A DNA stretch of 57,014 nucleotides. Source: Pleurocapsales cyanobacterium LEGE 10410. GTDB taxonomy: Bacteria > Cyanobacteriota > Cyanobacteriia > Cyanobacteriales > Xenococcaceae. A model generated the notes under the pieces. It was given only the letters and a program-made list of their open reading frames with translations. It ran no database searches and was not told where the DNA came from. Made by a program: the position numbers and the translations under genes. Location of the stretch: positions 1 to 57,014 of the forward strand of contig JADEXJ010000018.1 in assembly GCA_015207195.1 (NCBI GenBank), read 5' to 3'. Positions 24,178 to 32,158 of the stretch are shown one piece after another (the stretch's first letter is position 1; each line of letters begins with the position of its first letter).

Positions 24178-27100
24178 AAGTTCCCCGCTTACCAAAGAAC
24201 TAGTTAACAAACAACAACAGGGTCAATCCCTGTTGCTCAATGGTATTCCTCGCTTACCAAAAGGGATAGTTAGTTCTAGTTTGGCAAAAGCTGAAGATAA
24301 AAATTTGTTAGTGGTATGTCCTACCCTAGAAGAAGCAGGACGCTGGGCAGCCCAATTGGAGGTGATGGGGTGGCAGACGGTAAATTTCTATCCTACTTCC
24401 GAAGCAACTCCTTACGACCCTTTTGACCCCGAATCAGAGATAACTTGGGGACAGATGCAGGTTTTATCGGTTTTTGGTAAACAGTCATCAGTCATTGGTG
24501 AGAAGAAGACAGAGTTAAGGGAAAAAGGGAAAAGTGAAAATCATCAATCAGTTGCAATTGTCGCCACAGAGAGATCCCTCCAGCCACATTTACCGCCACC
24601 AGAAGTATTTGAATCTTACTGTCTAACGCTACAGCCAGGAATGGAATTGACCTCTAAGCAGCTAGATGAATCTTTGGCTAGGTTGGGTTATGAGCGAGTA
24701 AGCCTGGTAGAAACTGAGGGACAGTGGAGTAGAAGAGGCGATATTGTCGATATTTTCCCTGTTTCGGCAGAATTACCCGTAAGACTGGATTGGTTTGGCG
24801 ATGAACTGGAACAGATCAAGGAGTTCGATCCCGCCAATCAAAGATCTTTAGATAAGTTACCACAATTATTATTAACGCCAACATCTTTTAGTAACATAAT
24901 TGCTAATAGTATTTTGGAAAATGGCAAGAGTATCGAAAGCTATTTAGATGATGCAGAATTAGATGCTTTACTTGAAGGTAATCCGCCAGAAGGAATGAGA
25001 CGCTTTTTGGGAATTGCTTTTGAACAACCTGCTTCTATTCTTGACTATCTAACCGACAATACTTTGATTGCCTTTGACGAATTAGAACAGTGTCAGGCTC
25101 ATAGCGATCGCTGGTTAGAATTGGCTCAGTTTCAATGGCAGAGTTTACCGAACAGCCTGCCCAAAATACACGCCGACTTGCCAGATTGTCTTGCCAAAAC
25201 TGATAATTTCAACTGTATTTATCTCTCGGAAATTGCCGAAGCAAGCCCACATTTAGACATCGCAAATGCCGACAAAGTATCGGTACATAATTTGCAGGCG
25301 CGTCCCATTCCCACAACCCCTAATCAGTTTGCCAAATTAGCCAGTATCCTGAGAGGTAAGCGAGAAATATATAGTGGAATAACTTTAGATAAATATCGGG
25401 CTTGGTTGGTTTCAGCGCAGCCAAGTCGTTCTGCTTCCCTATTACAAGAACACGACTGCCCCGTTCAGTTTGTACCCAATCCCCAAGACTTTCGAGCAAT
25501 TGAGAAAGCCCAAATTCAAAGTACCGCAGTAGCAGTAAAATATTCTGGTTTAGCGGAATTGGAAGGCTTTATCTTACCTACCTATCGCATCGTAATTTTA
25601 ACAGATAAAGAATTCTTCGGACAGCAAACTTTAGCTACTGCTGGTTATATTCGCAAACGCCGACGGGCTGCTTCTAAAAAAGTAGATTTAAATAAATTAC
25701 GCCCTGGTGATTATGTGGTGCATAAACATCATGGCTTGGGTAAGTTTTTGGAACTAGAAACTTTAGTTCATCGTGAATATTTAGTTGTCAAATATGCTGA
25801 TGGTACATTAAGAGTTCCCGCCGATTCTTTGGATATGCTGACGCGATTTCGCCAGACAGGTAAGCGTCCTCCAGAATTAAATAAAATGGCAAGTACGTCT
25901 TGGTCAAAAACTAAGACGAGAGTAAAGAAAAATATTAAAAAGCTGGCAGTAGATTTATTAAAACTCTATGCCAAACGAGCGAAGCTTGAAGGTTATGCCT
26001 ATCCTCTCGATAATCCCTGGCAACAAGAACTTGAAGATTCTTTTCCCTATCAACCAACACCAGATCAACTCAAAGCTACCCAAGATATTAAAATAGATTT
26101 GGAAAGCGATCGCCCGATGGATCGTTTGGTATGTGGTGACGTTGGCTTTGGTAAAACCGAGGTAGCAATTAGGGCAATTTTTAAAGTAATTACTAGTGGT
26201 AACAAACAGGTGGCGTTTCTCGCGCCGACGACAATTTTGACGCAGCAGCACTATCACACTCTCAAAGAAAGATTTGCCCCCTATCCGATTAACGTCGGCT
26301 TGTTAAACCGCTTCCGCACTGCATCGGAGAGAAAAGAAATCATGCAACGGCTAGCTACAGGAGAGTTAGATGTCGTAGTAGGTACACAGCAGCTATTAAA
26401 CAAGGATGTCAAGTTCAAAGACTTGGGAATGTTGGTAGTAGACGAAGAACAACGGTTTGGGGTGAATCAAAAAGAAAAAATCAAGGCGTTTAAATCTCAG
26501 GTAGATGTCTTAACCCTCTCGGCTACTCCGATTCCCCGTACCTTATATATGTCCCTGTCGGGTATCAGGGAAATGAGTTTAATTACCACTCCTCCGCCAT
26601 CCCGTCGCCCAATTAAAACCCACCTTTCACCCTATAACCTCGAAGTTATCCGCAACGCCATCCGCAACGAACTTGACAGGGGTGGACAGATATTTTATGT
26701 CGTTCCCAGAGTAGAAGGCATTGAAGAAGTTAGCGGGCAGCTGCGGGAAATGATTCCCAATATCAAAATTGCGATCGCCCACGGACAGATGCCAGAGTCG
26801 GAACTAGAATCAACCATGCTTACCTTTAGCAACGGGGAGGCAGATTTACTGGTATGTACGACTATTATCGAATCGGGTTTAGATATCCCCCGCGTCAACA
26901 CAATTATCGTCGAAGATTCCCAAAAATTCGGCTTGTCCCAACTGTATCAGCTAAGAGGTAGAGTCGGGCGATCGGGGATTCAGGCACACGCCTGGCTACT
27001 ATACCCTAGTAAAACTACTTTATCAGATACTGCTCGTAAAAGACTGCGAGCTTTACAAGAATTTAGCCAACTCGGTTCGGGTTATCAACTAGCAACGCGA

Positions 27101-27703
27101 GATATGGAAATACGCGGGGTAGGTAGTCTCTTGGGTGCAGAACAGTCGGGACAAATGACCCAAATCGGCTTCGATCTCTATATGGAGATGCTGCAAGAAT
27201 CGATCCAAGAAATTCAGGGACAAGAAATACCCAAAGTTGAAGATACTCAGGTAGATCTCAAGCTTACTGCTTTTATCCCCGCCAACTACATCGCCGATCC
27301 CGATCAAAAGATGGATGCCTACCGCGCTATAGCCACCGCCACCTCAAAAAAAGAACTGGTACAGATTGCAGCGGAATGGGAAGATCGCTATGGGGCAATT
27401 CCTCCTGCAACCCAACAGCTAATTCAGGTAATGGAATTAAAGCAGATAGCCAAGGCGATCGGTTTTTCCCGCATCAAACCTGAAGGACAACAAAATATAG
27501 TCTTAGAAACTCCGATGGCTGAACCAGCTTGGAATAAGTTAGCAGAAAATCTACCCAAGCACTTGCGATCGCGTTTTGTTTACGCGCCAAAAAAGGTAAT
27601 CGTGCGGGGGTTAGGTGTGCTTAAGCCTCAGAGACAGTTGAATGATTTGATTGATTGGTTGGGTACAATTCACAAAGCTTTACCAGAGTTGGAGTTGGTT
27701 TAA
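24146..27703 (+). CDS. mfd: Transcription-repair coupling factor Mfd
   Basis: Mfd removes RNA polymerase stalled at DNA lesions and recruits UvrA. The UvrB-like N-terminal module, the RNA polymerase interaction domain ([18 protein letters not shown]), Walker [12 protein letters not shown] (about residues 664-674) and the DEEQ box (about 766) are present. Motifs [12 protein letters not shown] and [14 protein letters not shown] are intact, and the C-terminal D7 domain ends the protein. Residues about 112-138 ([20 protein letters not shown] and following) look like a repeat-derived insertion, rich in Ser, Lys and Glu and not typical of the family. Five HIP1 sites lie within the gene, unlike the neighbour pAgo. 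Confidence 0.95.
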   Translation: MAFASVVRAIASSPLTKELVNKQQQGQSLLLNGIPRLPKGIVSSSLAKAEDKNLLVVCPTLEEAGRWAAQLEVMGWQTVNFYPTSEATPYDPFDPESEITWGQMQVLSVFGKQSSVIGEKKTELREKGKSENHQSVAIVATERSLQPHLPPPEVFESYCLTLQPGMELTSKQLDESLARLGYERVSLVETEGQWSRRGDIVDIFPVSAELPVRLDWFGDELEQIKEFDPANQRSLDKLPQLLLTPTSFSNIIANSILENGKSIESYLDDAELDALLEGNPPEGMRRFLGIAFEQPASILDYLTDNTLIAFDELEQCQAHSDRWLELAQFQWQSLPNSLPKIHADLPDCLAKTDNFNCIYLSEIAEASPHLDIANADKVSVHNLQARPIPTTPNQFAKLASILRGKREIYSGITLDKYRAWLVSAQPSRSASLLQEHDCPVQFVPNPQDFRAIEKAQIQSTAVAVKYSGLAELEGFILPTYRIVILTDKEFFGQQTLATAGYIRKRRRAASKKVDLNKLRPGDYVVHKHHGLGKFLELETLVHREYLVVKYADGTLRVPADSLDMLTRFRQTGKRPPELNKMASTSWSKTKTRVKKNIKKLAVDLLKLYAKRAKLEGYAYPLDNPWQQELEDSFPYQPTPDQLKATQDIKIDLESDRPMDRLVCGDVGFGKTEVAIRAIFKVITSGNKQVAFLAPTTILTQQHYHTLKERFAPYPINVGLLNRFRTASERKEIMQRLATGELDVVVGTQQLLNKDVKFKDLGMLVVDEEQRFGVNQKEKIKAFKSQVDVLTLSATPIPRTLYMSLSGIREMSLITTPPPSRRPIKTHLSPYNLEVIRNAIRNELDRGGQIFYVVPRVEGIEEVSGQLREMIPNIKIAIAHGQMPESELESTMLTFSNGEADLLVCTTIIESGLDIPRVNTIIVEDSQKFGLSQLYQLRGRVGRSGIQAHAWLLYPSKTTLSDTARKRLRALQEFSQLGSGYQLATRDMEIRGVGSLLGAEQSGQMTQIGFDLYMEMLQESIQEIQGQEIPKVEDTQVDLKLTAFIPANYIADPDQKMDAYRAIATATSKKELVQIAAEWEDRYGAIPPATQQLIQVMELKQIAKAIGFSRIKPEGQQNIVLETPMAEPAWNKLAENLPKHLRSRFVYAPKKVIVRGLGVLKPQRQLNDLIDWLGTIHKALPELELV

Positions 27704-27770
27704 TCTCGCGCAAAGACGCAGCCCTGAAGGATACCGCTTCGCATAAGGCGCGAAGAGATTTGATTTATCT
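27704..27770. repeat. Dispersed GC-rich repeat
   Basis: The stretch CGCGCAAAGACGCAGCCCTG, then GAAGGATACCGCTTCGCATA and AGGCGCGAAGAG, is typical of dispersed cyanobacterial intergenic repeats. It includes arms GCGCAAAG and CTTCGC. It separates mfd from the Argonaute gene. Confidence 0.55.
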
Positions 27771-27885
27771 GTTTGACTTCCAAAGTTATTCGCAAAAGTT
27801 AAATAAATACCGAGTAATATTAATTATTTAAGAGCTTTGGTTCTAGTATTTGGTGATGTAATAGAGATAATTGCTACTGATATAG

Positions 27886-30030
27886 ATGATAAAAGATAGT
27901 CCAAAAATTTTCCTCAATCGATTTCCTGTTAAAAAATTAACTGATGAAGATAAAAAGGTACAAGTTTATAGTTGTATATTTAATCCATCCCTCGAACCAG
28001 GAAAAGAATATTCTGCAATTAATCGAATAACTTGGAAGATAAAAATACCAGGAGTAAGATTCAAGTCTACAATAATAACAAAAAAATCAATAGCAGAAGA
28101 GTACTTAAAGCAAGACAATTGGACTTTACAACATCAAGGAACACAATTATTAGATTTAGATGTTGATTTGGAAAGAGAAGCATTAGAGAAATTAGAGAGA
28201 AAATGGATAGAAAGAGAATTAAGATCTAAACTATCAAGAAATAGAATTGATCGCGCTTCAGAAGGTGGATTTATTTGGTGGGATGCTGACGAAACTATTT
28301 TGCAAGATTTAGGTTGGGAAGTTCATAAAGGTGTCCGTTTGGATATTGAGCTTGATCGATTAGGATTTGTTTTTATAGAGATCGATCTTCACCACCGTTT
28401 TTATAGTGCTTGGACATTAGAACAATGGCTAGAAGATTATGGGGATATTCCAATCAAATGGGTTCGCAATACTTATGACGATCGCTCTTGGAAATTTATT
28501 CGAGTTAGCGATGAAGATCCAGAAACTACGATGATTTCTAATGTGGGAAGTCTAGCCGATTATCATCGAAATTTAGATAAAAATAAAGCTACAGAGGAAG
28601 AAATTAGAAATGCTCGCGTCGTGTATGTTGATGGTGGTAAAGGGAAAGAACTTCCTCATCTTTCTACAAGGCTACGACCTAGTATCACAATGGAAATTTT
28701 AAGCGAGTTACAAGATCGAGGTTCATCAGAAGCAGCCAAAGTCTTTAAACAAGTAAAGAAATCTATTGAGGAACGTTTTGATAAATCGACTAACACCGCA
28801 CAATGGTTGAGTAAAAATATTTACAATTCGACACGAATAATTAAGCCACAAGCAACGAAAGGATTTATTTTACGAAACAAATATCCTCTACTATTGACCA
28901 AATCAAAAAAAGTTTATCGACCAATAAATAGTTTGGATGAAGGCTGTTTTAGTACGGGAGAACAAAAGTTTGGCTGTTTAGATTTAGCAGGTAATGGTCA
29001 ATGGTCAAAATTCATTCAAAATAAGCTAGAGTACGTTGCCAAAAAAAGTGGCGTAGACATTGAATTAGAATCAGCAAAAAACCAAAACGATTTGCCAGAT
29101 AATATATTTACTCGCAAGCAATTTTGGCAAAATTGGTCAGACAAAGGAACTAATACTGTTTTGGTTATTACTCCTTGGTTACAGAACAATCAAAAAGCAC
29201 AATTACAAAAAGAAGCCTTAGAAGCCAATATTGCCCTTCAATTTATGCAGCCAATGTATAGAGAAGAAAAATATCGAATTGCTAACATTGTTTTAGGTTT
29301 ATTACTAGGGGCAAAATGGCAACCAGTCGGATTGGAACTTTTACAAGATAAATACGCAGCCGAAGTCGTTATTGGTTTTGACGCGGGTACAAATGGAAAT
29401 CTTTACTATGGAACGAGTGCTTTTGCTATTTTAGCCAACGGACAAAATTTAGGTTGGGAACTTCCAGAAGCCCAGCCAGGAGAAAAAATAAGTTCAGAAG
29501 CAATTATACGTACTGTTTCTAATATCGTTACTCGATTTCAAAAAATAGAAAATCGACTTCCTCATCGGATACTAATGCTGCGGGATGGCATCATACAATG
29601 TGAAGAGTTTGAGGATGTAGTAGCTTCTTTGTTAGGTAGTCAAATTGCCGTAGATCTTTTGAGTGTCAGGAAGAGTGGTGCTGGTAGAATGGCAGTACTA
29701 CCTTATCAATCTATATCCTTAATAGATGCTTCACCTGGAACGGCAATACTTTCTACTGATAAAAAGACATTCCGTATTGTAACTTCTGAAGCAAAAGCAG
29801 GAGGAAGCGCACGTCCTTTAAAAGTTGTTCGTGATTTTGGCGATGCACCTTTAGATATATTAGCCAGACAAGTAGATCGTCTATGTATGCTTAATCCAGC
29901 AAGTGCCTTTGCTTATAGTCGTTCGCCTTATGTTATTCATTTTGCGGACAGAATGGTAAAGACTATTCAGCGCATCAGAGAATTAGGTGTTTTACACGGG
30001 GTAGATCGGCAGAAGATTTTCTTTGCATGA
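27886..30030 (+). CDS. Prokaryotic Argonaute, long-A type, predicted active
   Basis: The 714-residue protein has the long-pAgo layout: N domain and L1 (about 1-160), PAZ region (about 160-270), L2 (about 270-380), MID (about 385-485) and PIWI (about 490-714). The PIWI half closely follows Thermus TtAgo, with VIGFDAG, PEAQPGEKI, LMLRDG, DLLSVRKSGAGR, RPLKVV, HFADRM and a C-terminal IFFA. The DEDD tetrad is complete: Asp499, Glu533 (glutamate finger), Asp567 and Asp688. MID basic/polar residues near K437, K442, Q452 and K477 fit a 5'-phosphate pocket. Such enzymes cut DNA with small DNA guides and defend against plasmids or resolve replication. The gene is AT-rich and HIP1-free. No partner helicase or nuclease lies beside it. 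Confidence 0.93.
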   Translation: MIKDSPKIFLNRFPVKKLTDEDKKVQVYSCIFNPSLEPGKEYSAINRITWKIKIPGVRFKSTIITKKSIAEEYLKQDNWTLQHQGTQLLDLDVDLEREALEKLERKWIERELRSKLSRNRIDRASEGGFIWWDADETILQDLGWEVHKGVRLDIELDRLGFVFIEIDLHHRFYSAWTLEQWLEDYGDIPIKWVRNTYDDRSWKFIRVSDEDPETTMISNVGSLADYHRNLDKNKATEEEIRNARVVYVDGGKGKELPHLSTRLRPSITMEILSELQDRGSSEAAKVFKQVKKSIEERFDKSTNTAQWLSKNIYNSTRIIKPQATKGFILRNKYPLLLTKSKKVYRPINSLDEGCFSTGEQKFGCLDLAGNGQWSKFIQNKLEYVAKKSGVDIELESAKNQNDLPDNIFTRKQFWQNWSDKGTNTVLVITPWLQNNQKAQLQKEALEANIALQFMQPMYREEKYRIANIVLGLLLGAKWQPVGLELLQDKYAAEVVIGFDAGTNGNLYYGTSAFAILANGQNLGWELPEAQPGEKISSEAIIRTVSNIVTRFQKIENRLPHRILMLRDGIIQCEEFEDVVASLLGSQIAVDLLSVRKSGAGRMAVLPYQSISLIDASPGTAILSTDKKTFRIVTSEAKAGGSARPLKVVRDFGDAPLDILARQVDRLCMLNPASAFAYSRSPYVIHFADRMVKTIQRIRELGVLHGVDRQKIFFA

Positions 30031-30097
30031 AATACAAATTAAGTTTAAGGTAGCAGTACGACAAGGCTAAAACAGTGACTTAATGTTTTTAACTTTT

Positions 30098-30113
30098 CCC
30101 CCAAGCTTGGGGG
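30098..30113. other. Perfect palindrome after the Argonaute gene
   Basis: CCCCC-AAGCTT-GGGGG is a perfect 16-bp inverted repeat 68 bp after the pAgo stop. It could be a transcription-ending hairpin or a repeat element. No T-tract follows on the plus strand, but TTTT precedes it. Confidence 0.6.
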
Positions 30114-30323
30114 TTAGAGGGCTAAAATCAATTACTTTACCCACATTTTTAAGCGTGTCACACCACTACCGAGATTTTGGTTGATTGATTTAGAGCGATC
30201 GCACTTGTCTCCTGGTTAAATATAAGGCTCAGGCATTTGTATTTAATTTTTTTGGTACTTTGGAGACAGATATGATGGAAATAGAGGCTATCAGTTCGAT
30301 GTTCTAGACGTTCGGTATTTATT

Positions 30324-30740
30324 TTGTTGAAAATTTCAGAGCAAATCAGTATTCCTAGCAGTGAAATAGAGTTAAAAGCCGTTCGTTCGGCTGGAGCAGG
30401 GGGACAGAATGTAAACAAGGTGGCTACGGCGATACATTTACGTTTCGATATTGAAGCTTCCTCACTTCCTGATCGCTACAAATACAAGCTACTAAAATTA
30501 AATGATTCGAGAATCTCAACTGATGGTGTAGTTATCATCAAAGCACAACAGTTTCGTACTCAACAGCAGAATAGAGAAGATGCTTTAAAGCGACTCAAGA
30601 ACTTAATCAAAAGCATATCGATTCCTAAGAAGAAGAGACTTTTAACAAAACCGAGTAAGGGAGCAAGAAGAAGACGGTTAGATAATAAAGCTAAACGTGG
30701 TCAACTAAAGGCATTAAGAAAAAAAGTTGATTATGATTAG
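30324..30740 (+). CDS. arfB: ArfB-like GGQ-domain peptidyl-tRNA hydrolase
   Basis: ArfB (YaeJ) releases peptides from stalled ribosomes lacking a stop codon. The core runs SIPSSEIELKAVRSAGAGGQ then NVNKVATAIHLRFDI. The catalytic G-G-Q is at about residues 26-28. The C-terminal tail is strongly basic (KKKRLLTKPSKGARRRR) and would enter the mRNA channel, as in the family. At 138 residues it is of typical length. The start has two consecutive TTG codons and no ATG, so initiation is uncertain. It is separated from the pAgo gene by about 290 bp and probably independent. Confidence 0.85.
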   Translation: MLKISEQISIPSSEIELKAVRSAGAGGQNVNKVATAIHLRFDIEASSLPDRYKYKLLKLNDSRISTDGVVIIKAQQFRTQQQNREDALKRLKNLIKSISIPKKKRLLTKPSKGARRRRLDNKAKRGQLKALRKKVDYD

Positions 30741-30909
30741 ACGATCTAGAAAAAACTAAGGTATGAAAATTTCCGATTGCGTAGCGAAGCCATATCGTCG
30801 TCGAGAAAATTCCCCCCCCGTAACGTTGCCTACAAATATTAAGCTTAAGGAATTATCTTCGGGATGGCGATCGCTGTCGTGTAAATAGCCAATAGCAATC
30901 TAGCTACAG

Positions 30910-31968
30910 TTAAATAGTCATACAGTAGGTGGCTAAAACTTCAATACAGTTAGCGATCGCCCCCAAATGAGCAATTTCATAACCGTGGGTATTTTGGGTA
31001 GGAAAACTCAAACAAGCACCTCTAGAGACATGACCAAACTTCATCGCGATCGAGGCATCACTGCCAAAACCGTCGATTACCGCCAGCTGTAGGGGAACTG
31101 CTGCTTTTTCTGCTGCGGTACGAATTTCGGCGTTAAGCAGTTCATCGTAGATACCATAGTTATCTTGAGACAGCAAGACGGGGGCGATTCCCGATTCTAC
31201 GGGATATTCATCGGCTAGGGGACAAATTTCTAAGGCAATTAAAGCTTCTAAAGTTTGATTCTGGGTGAAATATAACGCCCCGATCGCGCCTACTTCTTCC
31301 TTTGCCGATGCTACTAAATAAACATCTACAGGCGGATTGGTTATTTTAGCAGCCAAAGCCAACAAAATAGCTACCGAAGCTTTATTATCCAAAGTATAGC
31401 TGGCGATATAATCTTTGAGTCGAAAGGGCTGTTTGCGATGTTTACCCACTACTACCCTCGTACCCGATCGCACGCCTAAAGCTGCTAGTTCTTTTAAACT
31501 ACACTTGGTTTCGACCCAAGCATCTGACCAAAACAGAGGAGTATCTACCTGTTGCGCTTTTTGTGGTGACTCATGGGAAACATGACGAGAACCAAAAGAG
31601 AGAATACCACTTATAACTTGGCGATCGCCTAAAATATCTACTACCCCCTCGCCATATACCCAAGGAAATGAACCCCCCAAACGTCGCACCTGTAAGCAGC
31701 CATCTGGATCGATCGATTTGACTATCATGCCAATTTCATCCTTATGGGCGGTAATAGCGATCGCCCGTTTTGAATCTCGTCCAGGAATTTTGGCAATCAC
31801 GTTCCCTGCACGATCTTGCCAGGTTTCTGCTGTTGAAGCCGTAAACTGTTTTAGTAGGGTGCGATCGATCTCGGTTTCCATTCCGCTGGGGGAATGACAC
31901 AAAACTAACTCTTGAATCTTGTTAAATAGGCGATCGTAATCTGTAACTGGCTTGCTACCGTTATTCAT
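30910..31968 (-). CDS. M42 family metallopeptidase
   Basis: The gene encodes a dizinc aminopeptidase of the M42 (glutamyl aminopeptidase/endoglucanase-like) family. Metal-binding and catalytic blocks visible are AITAHKDEIGMIV (His and Asp), YTLDNKASVAILLAL (bridging Asp), VASAKEEVGAIGALYF (two Glu, one the general base), VIDGFGSDASIA and FPTQNTHGYEIAHL (last His). M42 enzymes form tetrahedral 12-mers that degrade short peptides in the cytoplasm. The ATG start at 31968 and length of 352 are normal. It is a single minus-strand gene. Confidence 0.9.
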   Translation of the reverse strand: MNNGSKPVTDYDRLFNKIQELVLCHSPSGMETEIDRTLLKQFTASTAETWQDRAGNVIAKIPGRDSKRAIAITAHKDEIGMIVKSIDPDGCLQVRRLGGSFPWVYGEGVVDILGDRQVISGILSFGSRHVSHESPQKAQQVDTPLFWSDAWVETKCSLKELAALGVRSGTRVVVGKHRKQPFRLKDYIASYTLDNKASVAILLALAAKITNPPVDVYLVASAKEEVGAIGALYFTQNQTLEALIALEICPLADEYPVESGIAPVLLSQDNYGIYDELLNAEIRTAAEKAAVPLQLAVIDGFGSDASIAMKFGHVSRGACLSFPTQNTHGYEIAHLGAIANCIEVLATYCMTI

Positions 31969-32158
31969 AGGGCGGAGGTTCTAGTTTGCTCGCAAGAAAT
32001 ACGAGACTGTATTCTTAGCTGAAGTTATGCAAAATAACAAAAAATCAATTACTTTTATCAGGTACTAATTTTATCCTAAATCAATACGGCGATCGCCACT
32101 TTTAACCGTGAGGGCATTATTACCAAAATCAATCACAGTTAGCACACTGGAGAATTGT

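Noticed and set aside
30158-30418. Minus-strand ORF overlapping arfB
   Set aside because: It is antisense to the conserved GGQ region, with a random composition.
27886-30740. pAgo and the ArfB-like gene as one operon
   Set aside because: A gap of about 290 bp with a palindrome and repeat-like DNA separates them, so a shared transcript is unlikely.
32059-32150. Short protein-like frame (LTVIDFGNNALTVKSGD) after the FHA-EAL gene
   Set aside because: It has no convincing start, covers under 30 codons and overlaps the end of the larger gene, so it is too weak to list as a gene.
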